64,000 nucleotides of DNA, taken from the NCBI GenBank assembly GCA_016713825.1, contig JADJOJ010000012.1, positions 382,724 to 446,723 of the forward strand, in the 5' to 3' direction. The position numbers were made by a program, and so were the translations under genes. Positions within the stretch are counted from its first letter, which is position 1; each line of letters starts with the position of its first letter. The DNA comes from Candidatus Leptofilum gracile. GTDB taxonomy: Bacteria; Chloroflexota; Anaerolineae; Promineifilales; Promineifilaceae. Under the pieces are notes generated by a model. The model was not told the origin of the DNA. It saw only the letters and a list, made by a program, of their open reading frames with translations, and searched no databases. Below, piece by piece: positions 9,407-18,647 of this stretch.

Positions 9407-9409
<3 letters not shown>
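9344..9409. repeat. Perfect 14-bp hairpin built from ACGGCCGT plus TAATT half-repeat
   Basis: Arms 9344-9357 and 9363-9376 are perfect complements (AAACGGCCGTATCC and its reverse complement) with a 5-nt loop, so the iterated palindrome itself is used in a stem-loop. A single arm of the TAATT repeat follows (CAATTACTCAATTAC) and ends in the TAA stop of pepF. Confidence 0.7.
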
Positions 9410-11224
<1,815 letters not shown>

Positions 11225-11253
11225 AGTGGTTTCTCCTTGCGGTTATTTTTTGG

Positions 11254-11311
11254 GGAGATTGGAGATGGGAGATTAGAGATGACGGGAATCTCCAATCTCT
11301 AATCTCTAATT
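11254..11311. repeat. GGAG-type heptad hairpin repeat
   Basis: GGAGATTGGAGATGGGAGATT on the left (three 7-nt units) faces AATCTCCAATCTCTAATCTC on the right. It lies between the divergent pepF and histidine kinase genes, on the 5' side of both. Confidence 0.7.
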
Positions 11312-11406
11312 TCCTTCCCTTAATTGAAGCACGAAATGGGCAAAATGGCGACTGCGAATTCTGGCATACCTCAGGTATAATCTGGCCATTCAGCAAGGAA
11401 GTGTGC

Positions 11407-13377
11407 ATGACCAAGCCAACTTTTGCCCAACTGCTCCGGCGGCGGTTCAACAATCTGGTGCATCTGGACCGGTTGGGCATACCAGACGAACAGATCAAAC
11501 AAGCGCTGCGCAAAACCGAGATGGATGGGCTGCCGTTTATTTATGGCAGCTTTGGCATTATGTTTTTGGTGTACGCGGCCATTCAGCAATTTTTACTTAG
11601 CGAAAATGGACAGGCCCTCATCGTGGCCGTGGCGGTGGTCAGCGGCATTTTCTTGCTGGCTGGCTTTTTTGTGCTGCTGCGCGGGTCTGTGCCAGCTAAA
11701 TTTGCTGAACGGGCAACGGCCGTTGTCGCCATTGTCATTTTGTCCACCGTGCTGCTCCGTTTTTACTTCAACCCAGACCTCAATCAATCCGGCAACCTGG
11801 CGCTGTTTATGTTCGGCATTGGCGTGATGTTTACCTCGCTGCATTGGTACATTTTTATGCAGGCCGTCGCCCTGGCATTCTGGGTGTATATCTTTGGCTT
11901 CCACCCGGAAGAGCCCGAATGGCTCTATTTTGCCGTGATGATTTTTGTGGCGACCTTTACCGGGCTGGTGGCGTATGGGGTGCGCATGCATGCGCTGCGC
12001 CAGGCGGAAATTTTTCGCTTTGTGGAGCGGCGGCAGCGCAAAGAGCTGGTGGCCCGGACGGCCCAGCAGCAAACCAGCTACGCCGTGGGGCAGCGCATCA
12101 CCTCCATTTTGGAATTAGACAGCTTGCTAGACCAGATCGCGACGCTTATTTCGCAGCAGTATGGTGCATATTACGTCGGCGTTTTTCTGCCGAACAAGAG
12201 TCGGTTGGGGATAACGGCCGTTGCCGAAGCAGGCAGCGGCGTGCCCGAAAACGGTTTGCAGCTGCGCGCCGGGCTGAAGGGGTTGGTGGGCTGGGTGCTG
12301 GCCAACGGACGGCCGTTGTGCATCGACGACATCACCCGCGACTTCCGCTACCAGGTGGACGAAAAAGCGCCCAACGCCCAATCCGAAATTTTGCTGCCGC
12401 TGAAGATGGGGGAAAAGGTGCTGGGCGTGCTCGATTTGCAAAGCGACCAGCTGGGCAAGTTTACGCCCAACGAGATTCCCAACTTTCAACTTTTGGCTGA
12501 TCAGGTGGCCATCGCTCTGGAAAATGCCCAGCTGTATGCCGAAATCAAGCAGTTTAACCAGCAGCTGGAGCAAAAAGTAGACGAGCGGACCCAGGCGTTG
12601 CAGGAGGCGTACGGCCGTCTCGAACGCCTGGACAAAACCAAAACCGACTTCATCACCATCGCCTCGCACGAGATGCGCACGCCGCTTACCATCGTCAACT
12701 TCAATGCCCAAATGCTGCTGGATGACGCTGAGATTTTGGCCAACAGCTACCACAAAAAATGGATCGAAGGGATCAATCGCGGGGCGCTGCGCATGGAAGA
12801 GGTGGTGCAAAGCATGCTGGACGTGGCCAAAATTGACAGCAGTTCGCTGGAGCTGTACCTGGCTCCGGTAGGGCTACCCTTTTTGTTGCAGCAGGTAGGC
12901 AACCGTTTTAAAGAGGCATTGACCCAGCGCAACATCACCTTGCAGCGGGGGGAGCTGGTCAATTTGCCCGAAGTTGAGGGGGATGTGGAAGCGTTGCAGA
13001 AGGTGTTTTACCAGATTTTGATGAACGCGATTAAATATACGCCAGACGGGGGAACGGTGCGGGTAGACGGCCGTTTCCATCCCCAACCCGGCGCAGGCGA
13101 AGTGGAAATCATCATCACCGACAGCGGCGTGGGCATTGCCCCGGAAATTCAGGAGCTCATCTTTGAGAAGTTCTACCAAACCGGCGAGGTGATGCTGCAC
13201 TCATCGGGCAAAACCAGCTTTAAGGGGGGCGGGGCTGGGTTGGGGTTGGCGATTGCCAAGGGGATTGTGGAGGCGCACAACGGCCGTATCTGGGCCGAAA
13301 GCGAGGGCCACGACGAGGATTTGCTCCCCGGCAGTCAGTTTCACATCGTCCTGCCCGTCAAACAGCCACAGTTGTGA
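11407..13377 (+). CDS. Membrane sensor histidine kinase with GAF domain
   Basis: A 656-residue kinase. The N-terminus has five to six hydrophobic helices (about residues 45-200), then a GAF domain (about 215-370), a coiled coil, HisKA with phospho-acceptor His421 in ASHEMRTPLTIV, and HATPase with NAIKYTPDGG (N box), DSGVGIAPEI (G1) and GAGLGLAIAKG (G2). ATG 11407 is chosen over GTG 11401 because AAGGAA lies at a suitable distance. No response regulator is adjacent, so its partner is elsewhere. The ligand of the GAF or membrane part is unknown. Confidence 0.9.
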   Translation: MTKPTFAQLLRRRFNNLVHLDRLGIPDEQIKQALRKTEMDGLPFIYGSFGIMFLVYAAIQQFLLSENGQALIVAVAVVSGIFLLAGFFVLLRGSVPAKFAERATAVVAIVILSTVLLRFYFNPDLNQSGNLALFMFGIGVMFTSLHWYIFMQAVALAFWVYIFGFHPEEPEWLYFAVMIFVATFTGLVAYGVRMHALRQAEIFRFVERRQRKELVARTAQQQTSYAVGQRITSILELDSLLDQIATLISQQYGAYYVGVFLPNKSRLGITAVAEAGSGVPENGLQLRAGLKGLVGWVLANGRPLCIDDITRDFRYQVDEKAPNAQSEILLPLKMGEKVLGVLDLQSDQLGKFTPNEIPNFQLLADQVAIALENAQLYAEIKQFNQQLEQKVDERTQALQEAYGRLERLDKTKTDFITIASHEMRTPLTIVNFNAQMLLDDAEILANSYHKKWIEGINRGALRMEEVVQSMLDVAKIDSSSLELYLAPVGLPFLLQQVGNRFKEALTQRNITLQRGELVNLPEVEGDVEALQKVFYQILMNAIKYTPDGGTVRVDGRFHPQPGAGEVEIIITDSGVGIAPEIQELIFEKFYQTGEVMLHSSGKTSFKGGGAGLGLAIAKGIVEAHNGRIWAESEGHDEDLLPGSQFHIVLPVKQPQL

Positions 13378-13388
13378 AAAAAGGATTT

Positions 13389-13447
13389 ATCAAAGATTTC
13401 GCAGATTTGCCAGATTTTTAATCTTTTCAATCTGCGAAATCTTTGAT
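13389..13447. terminator. Perfect 19-bp inverted repeat between convergent genes
   Basis: Arms 13389-13407 (ATCAAAGATTTCGCAGATT) and 13429-13447 are exact reverse complements around a 21-nt AT-rich centre. It sits between the convergent kinase and LysM genes and could end transcription both ways. There is no long U tract, so a repetitive-element role is equally possible. Confidence 0.6.
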
Positions 13448-14535
13448 CATGAATTTGGGGATTCGGCCATTTCTTCCTTGCGTTGGGTGCGAGCGGCTTT
13501 TTCTTTGAGCTGCTGGTTTTCCTTTGTGGCCCGATAGGTGAGGTAGGCCAGCAGCAGCCCCAGCGGCCCGCCAGTGCCCAGCAGCAGCAGTACGTTATCC
13601 GCCAATCCATCCACAAATTGGCTCCAGCGACTTTTAGCCACCACCTCAATATTGCGCGAGATGCTTTGTGTCAGAATCGGCAGTTCGGTGGCTGAATCTG
13701 GCTCTTTGTACAGATTCAGCGTAATCACCTGCGCCTCGCCCGGCGTGGCGGCGATGATGTCCCAGGTCCAAACAGCGGGCAGGGTTGTGCTGATGACGCG
13801 CGGCAGGCGCACGTTGTTGCCGCCGCTGGGGAACACCTCAAACGCTGGCGCGTTCAGCTCCGCCGCCATGAGGGGGAACAGCTCAACCGTTTGCTCGTAA
13901 AAAGCACGTTCACCATCGTCGTAGCTGGCGTCTATGCGCACCACGCCGGTCACGTGCGGTTCATGTTCGCCAATGGCGGTCAGTTCCGGGTCGGCGATGA
14001 TTTCTACGGTGATGACGCCGCTTTGCGCCACCACCATCGTCAGCGGGTGGGTGAGCTCCAGCCGTCCGGTGGGAGCCAGCTCGTCTGGGGTGGGGGTGCC
14101 GCTGTCGCTTTCGGCCGTGGCGTCAATATCTGGCGTGTTGGTGGGAGGAACGGCCGTTACTTCCTGTGGAATCAAGATCGTCTGCCCGGCGGTAATTGCG
14201 TTTGGGTTGCTCAAATTGTTCGTTTCGGCAATTTCGGCGACGCTAACTTCAAAGCGATTGCTGAGGTTCACCAGGGTGTCGCCGGGTTGGATGGTGTAGG
14301 GAACGGCCGTTCGCGTTATCGTTATCACAGCGGTGGGGGTGATGGTGGCCGTAGCCGTGATTTCAGCCGTTGCCTCGGGACGCGCCGCCACCGTGTTTTG
14401 CGGCGGGATAATCCGCGTGGTGGTGGGCGGCAGCTGAACCAGGGGATTTGGTGGCTGCTGCTGTTGTTGGGCGCAGGAAACGGCCGTTGCCCCACCCAAG
14501 ATCAAAATCAAAACCAGAAAAAATAGTCGCTTCAC
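13447..14535 (-). CDS. LysM-domain lipoprotein with C-terminal membrane segment
   Basis: A 362-residue protein. The start chosen is GTG 14535 (RBS GAGGTGGG), giving signal peptide MKRLFFLVLILILGG and a lipobox-like AVSC. After a Thr/Pro linker comes a LysM repeat (PYTIQPGDTLVNLSNRF to GQTILIP), which binds peptidoglycan or chitin-like glycans. The middle part looks beta-rich and is unassigned. A transmembrane helix (about 325-345, NVLLLLGTGGPLGLLLAYLT) and a charged tail follow, suggesting anchoring at both ends. Cell-envelope role, details unknown. Confidence 0.78.
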   Translation of the reverse strand: MKRLFFLVLILILGGATAVSCAQQQQQPPNPLVQLPPTTTRIIPPQNTVAARPEATAEITATATITPTAVITITRTAVPYTIQPGDTLVNLSNRFEVSVAEIAETNNLSNPNAITAGQTILIPQEVTAVPPTNTPDIDATAESDSGTPTPDELAPTGRLELTHPLTMVVAQSGVITVEIIADPELTAIGEHEPHVTGVVRIDASYDDGERAFYEQTVELFPLMAAELNAPAFEVFPSGGNNVRLPRVISTTLPAVWTWDIIAATPGEAQVITLNLYKEPDSATELPILTQSISRNIEVVAKSRWSQFVDGLADNVLLLLGTGGPLGLLLAYLTYRATKENQQLKEKAARTQRKEEMAESPNS

Positions 14536-14712
14536 GTCCCACCTCAACCCAATATTTTCGCGTAGCCAGTTACGCTTCGCTTCATTTGCAAAATGGTAGG
14601 CTGAAAGGTGAATTATGTCAAATAGATGTGTTCATACCAATTTCCCCAACTTTTTTTGGTTATCGTGTCTAATTGTGTAGAAAGCAGGTGTGGCTCGTTT
14701 GAAACGGCCGAA

Positions 14713-14766
14713 ATGATGCGTGAAAAACAATCACGTTTCACGCATCACGCATCACTCGTCACGTCA
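14713..14766. repeat. GTGA-type heptad hairpin, short form
   Basis: GATGCGTGAAAAACAATCAC begins the element, followed by heptads of the complementary arm (TCACGTT, TCACGCA, TCACGCA). It lies in the 5' region of the sigma factor gene, 24 nt before its ATG. Confidence 0.7.
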
Positions 14767-14790
14767 CACCCCTTTCTCTGGATAAAACGA

Positions 14791-15393
14791 ATGCCTGATG
14801 ACCTCAACCAGCTAATCACGCGCAGTCAGCAGGGGGATTTACACGCCTTTGCCGACCTGTTTGACCATTACCAGGATCGCCTGTTCGATGTGGCCTGGTC
14901 TATTTTGCGTGAGCGGGAAGCGGCCAAAGATGCGGTGCAGGAGACGTTTTTGCGCGTATTTCAAAAGATTGAAGGGTATCGCGCCGAAGCCGCTTTTGAA
15001 ACGTGGCTGATTGCCATTCTGGTCAATGAATGTCGTGGGCGGCTGCGACGGCAAAAGGTGCGGCGCGTTTTATCATTGGAAAGTTTGCGCCCGGAGCGGC
15101 TGTCTGCCCCAGGGCAGGCGGCACAAAATCCGGCGCACATTGTCAGCGAGCGGATGCAGCGGCAGTCGCTGTGGCAGTTGGTGAATCAGTTGGACGACCG
15201 CCTGCGGCTGCCAATTCTGATGCGTTACCGGTATGGCATGGCGGGCGATGAAATTGCCGCCGCGCTGGGTCTGGCAACAAGCACGGTTTATGAGCAGTTA
15301 AGTCAGGGGCGCAAGCAGCTGCGGCAGATGCGCAAGCTGCAAGAGGCTGGGCTGCCGTTTGGCGGCTCTTCGGGAATGACGAGTGATGCGTGA
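14791..15393 (+). CDS. ECF-type RNA polymerase sigma factor
   Basis: About 200 residues with a sigma region 2 (FADLFDHYQDRLFDVAWSIL, then DAVQETFLRVF) and a sigma region 4 helix-turn-helix (MAGDEIAAALGLATSTVYEQL). The frame is open upstream to 14626, but ATG 14791 fits the family. The product should direct RNA polymerase to a small regulon when released by its anti-sigma factor, which is probably the zinc-finger protein 160 bp downstream. The last residues SDA and the TGA stop are coded by the first heptad of the repeat array. Confidence 0.87.
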   Translation: MPDDLNQLITRSQQGDLHAFADLFDHYQDRLFDVAWSILREREAAKDAVQETFLRVFQKIEGYRAEAAFETWLIAILVNECRGRLRRQKVRRVLSLESLRPERLSAPGQAAQNPAHIVSERMQRQSLWQLVNQLDDRLRLPILMRYRYGMAGDEIAAALGLATSTVYEQLSQGRKQLRQMRKLQEAGLPFGGSSGMTSDA

Positions 15394-15535
15394 AACGTGA
15401 TGCGTGAGGCGTGAAACGTGAGGCGTGAGGCGTGAAACGTGATGCGTGAGGCGTGAAACGTGAGGCGTGAAACGTGATGCGTGAAACGTGATGCGTGATG
15501 CGTGAGAAAAAATCACGCATCACGTTTCACGTCAC
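15383..15535. repeat. Seventeen-unit GTGA heptad array with closing hairpin
   Basis: From 15383 to 15501 the sequence is 17 uninterrupted heptads, each GTGA plus one of three triplets (TGC, AAC or GGC). With T, A and G for these, the order is TATGAGGATGAGATATT. It closes with GTGAG, A6 and three complementary units (TCACGCA, TCACGTT, TCACGTC), so only the last units can fold back. The first unit carries the stop codon of the sigma gene; the array ends 20 nt before the anti-sigma ATG. Confidence 0.9.
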
Positions 15536-15554
15536 ATTTCCCAGGATGGTAACT

Positions 15555-18446
15555 ATGTTCGGACGAATTTTTAACTGGCGAGGACGGCAACGGCCGTTTA
15601 CCTGCAACGATATCGAGGCGCGGCTGGTGATGTATGAAGACGGCCGTTTATCCCCCAAAGAAACGGCCGCATTCGAGGCCCATCTTACCGGCTGTGAGCA
15701 TTGCCGGAAGTTGGTGCAGGTGGGGCCGGGCTGGCTGGCGGAGCTGCGTGAAGCCCCCGCGCCAGTTCGACTAACGCGGGCTGAGCGGCGTGAGATGCAG
15801 CAGGCGTTAGCCAAGCGCATGAGGAGAAAAATGATTATGCGGGATTTCAAATTAAGCTTACAAAATGTGGTCGCTGTGGCCGCCGTGCTGCTCATCGTTG
15901 GCGGTTTGGTTTGGTGGCAAACGGCCGATTTCTCCCAACCGGAGGAAGAATTTATCAAAGGCAGCGTTAATCTGGTCTTGACTGTACCTGATGCTTACGT
16001 TGACCGCTACCGTGCTTTCGCCGATCTGTTCATGGCTGAAAACGAAAATGTTTCCGTTCGCGTTGAGGGAATGAATCGGCTGATAGGCAATGATCCTGAC
16101 CCCGCCCGTATACTGGCACAATCCTCAGACATCTTTCCCTCGAACGTAGCCTTTGCCGGTGACTGGCAATCGCTAACGCTGGATCTGACTCCCTTTGCCA
16201 ATGCCGCCGACTTTGACGCTGCCGATTTTCCTTCTGGTGTGCTTACGGCCGCAGATGGGACTATCCGCCACCTACCAGTCGGGTTTGATCTATTTTTGGT
16301 CGCCTATAACAAAGCTTTGTTCGACAATGCTGCTTTGGCCTACCCCACACCAGATTGGACCTGGGAAGAGTTTGTCAGTCTGGCAGCACAGCTTACCGTT
16401 CGCTATGGTGATGTTACTGCCCAATATGGGTGGGCTGACGGCTTCAATCCACTTGGCCTGGTTGGAGCCGGATTAAGTGAACCATTAACCGACTATACAA
16501 TTGATCCACCCTCCTCACAATTGACGGAAAGTGACGTAATTGCTGCTGTGACACGTTATCTTGACCTTTTTGGTGAAGACGGCGTCGCCTTTATGCCGAA
16601 AGATTTGAGTACTGCTAGTGGTGAAACACAATCCCAAATTAATCAGCGTCGGGTGGCTATGTGGCTGGCCAACAGCAATGAGATTGCCAGCTATACCAAC
16701 TTGGATGTGGGGGTGCTTCCGCTGCCAATTGTAGCTAATCAGGCAGAACGGCGGCTCAATCTGTTTAGTCAAGGGTTTGCAGTCAGTCCTGCTACCCAGC
16801 ATCCCCAAGAGGCTTGGCGACTGCTGGAATTTCTCTCTAAGCAACCGGGATATCATGAAGATGCTATGCCCGCCCGATCATCAGTGAGGCAAGCTGCAAA
16901 TTATTGGGATGGGATCCCGTCGGAAGTGGCTTCTCTGGTCGAGAATTATCTGGATGACAGCTTTGAATTTCCCTACGCCCCTACCCGTCAGGCACTAATC
17001 CAGGCCGTAGTTGTCTCGCTAACAGAAGAAACGGACCTGCTTGCGGCAATGACTCAGGCCGAATCGGCTGTGCAGCAAGGCGTAAGTATAGATGCTGACC
17101 CCTTGACATCTGTCGTTGCTAGTCCGATGTCAGATATGGCAACAGGCAATATTTTGTTTGTCACAGATAGCGCGAATTTTTATCGGCATCAAACGCTGGC
17201 ACGAGCCTTTGAGCAAGAAAACCCTACTTTGCAAATTGAGGTCGAATCACCGCAGTGGGTTGCATTTTCCGGCACTGCTTTTCGAAGCATGGATCGGGCT
17301 TATGGTGGGCGGCAAGCAGACTGTTTTGTTTACGGTCCTTTACAATCGAATATGGAGGCTGTCAGGGTTTTGCCCCTTGATGAGTTACTAAATTTGGAAT
17401 CTGCGTTCAATCCAGACGATTTTTTCCCGCTGACCCAAAATGCTTTTTCTTATGATGGAGCCCTGGTTGCTTTGCCGTACCAATTTACAGTGCCGTTAAT
17501 CGGTTATGACCCGACGCTCTTTGACGCCATGGGCGTGTCGTATCCTCAATCTGGTTGGACTTTGGATGAGTTTCTGGAAGCATCATTGCGCCTGACCACA
17601 GGTGAAGGTGACGAAAAGCAGTTTGGGTATATACCCAGCCATGCAGATTTTCTTGATGCCTGGATATTCCTCCACGCCTTTGGCGTAGAGTTGCTTGACC
17701 GCTCTGTTGAGCCAGCAACGGCCGATTTCACTTCACCGACTGTCGCTGATGCTTTGCGCTGGTACGTGGCCTTAAGCAACACGCATGGGATTAAGCCAAA
17801 TTATGGTACGACCGGATATGATCTCTCTCCGGGTAGCGGTATGGAGAATATGGCTGATAGGGGCATTTTATTTGCCGCCCGTCGCGGCGCTATGTGGTGG
17901 GATAGCGGCAGTGAGATCGAAGGCCCGGGTTCTTCATCTACAGGAGCTATTGAAGAAAGAAAATATACGACATTTCCTGTTGCGCCAAATACTGAGGTTG
18001 TTCTCCCGGTAGAACTGACAGGTCTTTATATTTCGGCTCAGACAGAGGAGCGCCAGGCGTGTTGGCAATGGCTAATTTACTTGCTAGAACATGACCCAGG
18101 TTTTGGCATCCCGGCTTATCGACCAATGGCCCAATCTGAGGAATTTCGCCTCCGAGCGGGACCAGCGGCCAGTGTGATGTTGCAAAGCGCAGAGCAAACG
18201 AATCAACAACAACTGGAAATAGCACCAGAATGGATGCAGCTAAGGCGTTGGTACTCTATTGCGCTGGATCGTGCAATGGAAGGAAACTTAACGGCCGAAG
18301 AAGCTTTGCTTGCCACGCAAGAGGAGTTTGAAACTTACCGCCAATGTGTGATACAGCGCGAATTATTTGAACCCACTGATGAACAAGAGCGCGTTTTTGA
18401 ATGTGCAGCTCCGGCTAGTCCCTATGTTGTTCTCGGCGAGGAATGA
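15555..18446 (+). CDS. Zinc-finger anti-sigma factor fused to two extracellular solute-binding domains
   Basis: A 963-residue protein. Residues 17-50 hold an anti-sigma zinc motif (C17, then H43-x3-C47-x2-C50). A single transmembrane helix (about 104-122, NVVAVAAVLLIVGGLVWW) follows, then two family-1 extracellular solute-binding-like domains (about 135-520 and 555-960; compare YDLFL-type FDLFLVAYNKALFDNA with IGYDPTLFDAMG, each before PxxxWTWEEF or SGWTLDEF). The design suggests a sensor that binds an outside ligand, perhaps a sugar or oligosaccharide, and frees the ECF sigma coded just upstream. ATG 15555 is preferred; 15546 is possible. Codon use looks less GC-rich than neighbours (about 15.9-18.3 kb). 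Confidence 0.82.
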   Translation: MFGRIFNWRGRQRPFTCNDIEARLVMYEDGRLSPKETAAFEAHLTGCEHCRKLVQVGPGWLAELREAPAPVRLTRAERREMQQALAKRMRRKMIMRDFKLSLQNVVAVAAVLLIVGGLVWWQTADFSQPEEEFIKGSVNLVLTVPDAYVDRYRAFADLFMAENENVSVRVEGMNRLIGNDPDPARILAQSSDIFPSNVAFAGDWQSLTLDLTPFANAADFDAADFPSGVLTAADGTIRHLPVGFDLFLVAYNKALFDNAALAYPTPDWTWEEFVSLAAQLTVRYGDVTAQYGWADGFNPLGLVGAGLSEPLTDYTIDPPSSQLTESDVIAAVTRYLDLFGEDGVAFMPKDLSTASGETQSQINQRRVAMWLANSNEIASYTNLDVGVLPLPIVANQAERRLNLFSQGFAVSPATQHPQEAWRLLEFLSKQPGYHEDAMPARSSVRQAANYWDGIPSEVASLVENYLDDSFEFPYAPTRQALIQAVVVSLTEETDLLAAMTQAESAVQQGVSIDADPLTSVVASPMSDMATGNILFVTDSANFYRHQTLARAFEQENPTLQIEVESPQWVAFSGTAFRSMDRAYGGRQADCFVYGPLQSNMEAVRVLPLDELLNLESAFNPDDFFPLTQNAFSYDGALVALPYQFTVPLIGYDPTLFDAMGVSYPQSGWTLDEFLEASLRLTTGEGDEKQFGYIPSHADFLDAWIFLHAFGVELLDRSVEPATADFTSPTVADALRWYVALSNTHGIKPNYGTTGYDLSPGSGMENMADRGILFAARRGAMWWDSGSEIEGPGSSSTGAIEERKYTTFPVAPNTEVVLPVELTGLYISAQTEERQACWQWLIYLLEHDPGFGIPAYRPMAQSEEFRLRAGPAASVMLQSAEQTNQQQLEIAPEWMQLRRWYSIALDRAMEGNLTAEEALLATQEEFETYRQCVIQRELFEPTDEQERVFECAAPASPYVVLGEE

Positions 18447-18589
18447 TGCGCTTTCTGGCTATCCTGACGCTCACCGTGTTCCTGCTGCGACGCAGCCTGA
18501 TGATTGTTACCGTTCAAGGCGAGAGCATGGTTCCCACTCTGCACGGCGGCGACCGCGTCTTGCTGCTGCACGGTGGCTGCTTCGTCTGA
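18446..18589 (+). pseudogene. Truncated S26 signal peptidase-like remnant
   Basis: A 47-codon frame whose ATG overlaps the upstream TGA by one base. It reads a hydrophobic N-terminus, then VQGESMVPTLHGGDRVLL, which is the catalytic-Ser region of type I signal peptidases (S26). It stops after HGGCFV, before the region with the catalytic Lys and only 3 nt before a heptad repeat. The rest of the enzyme is absent, so it is probably a 3'-deleted remnant, perhaps cut by the repeat. Confidence 0.65.
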
Positions 18590-18591
18590 CC

Positions 18592-18640
18592 CGTGAAACG
18601 TGAGGCGTGAGAATAAGCACGTTTCACGCATCACGCATCA
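18592..18640. repeat. GTGA-type heptad hairpin
   Basis: GTGAAAC, GTGAGGC, then GTGAGAATAAGCAC as loop and the complementary GTTTCAC and GCATCAC units. It separates the signal peptidase remnant from the ABC permease gene, 8 nt before its ATG. Confidence 0.75.
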
Positions 18641-18647
18641 ACTGATT

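Noticed and set aside
15143..15523. Leftward open frame of 126 codons with repeating HASRFT residues
   Set aside because: It is the translation of the GTGA heptad array on the other strand and overlaps the sigma factor gene; no start signal.
15383..15535. Array that could be taken for CRISPR
   Set aside because: Units are 7 nt with a 3-nt variable part, there are no spacers of 25-40 nt, and no cas genes are near.
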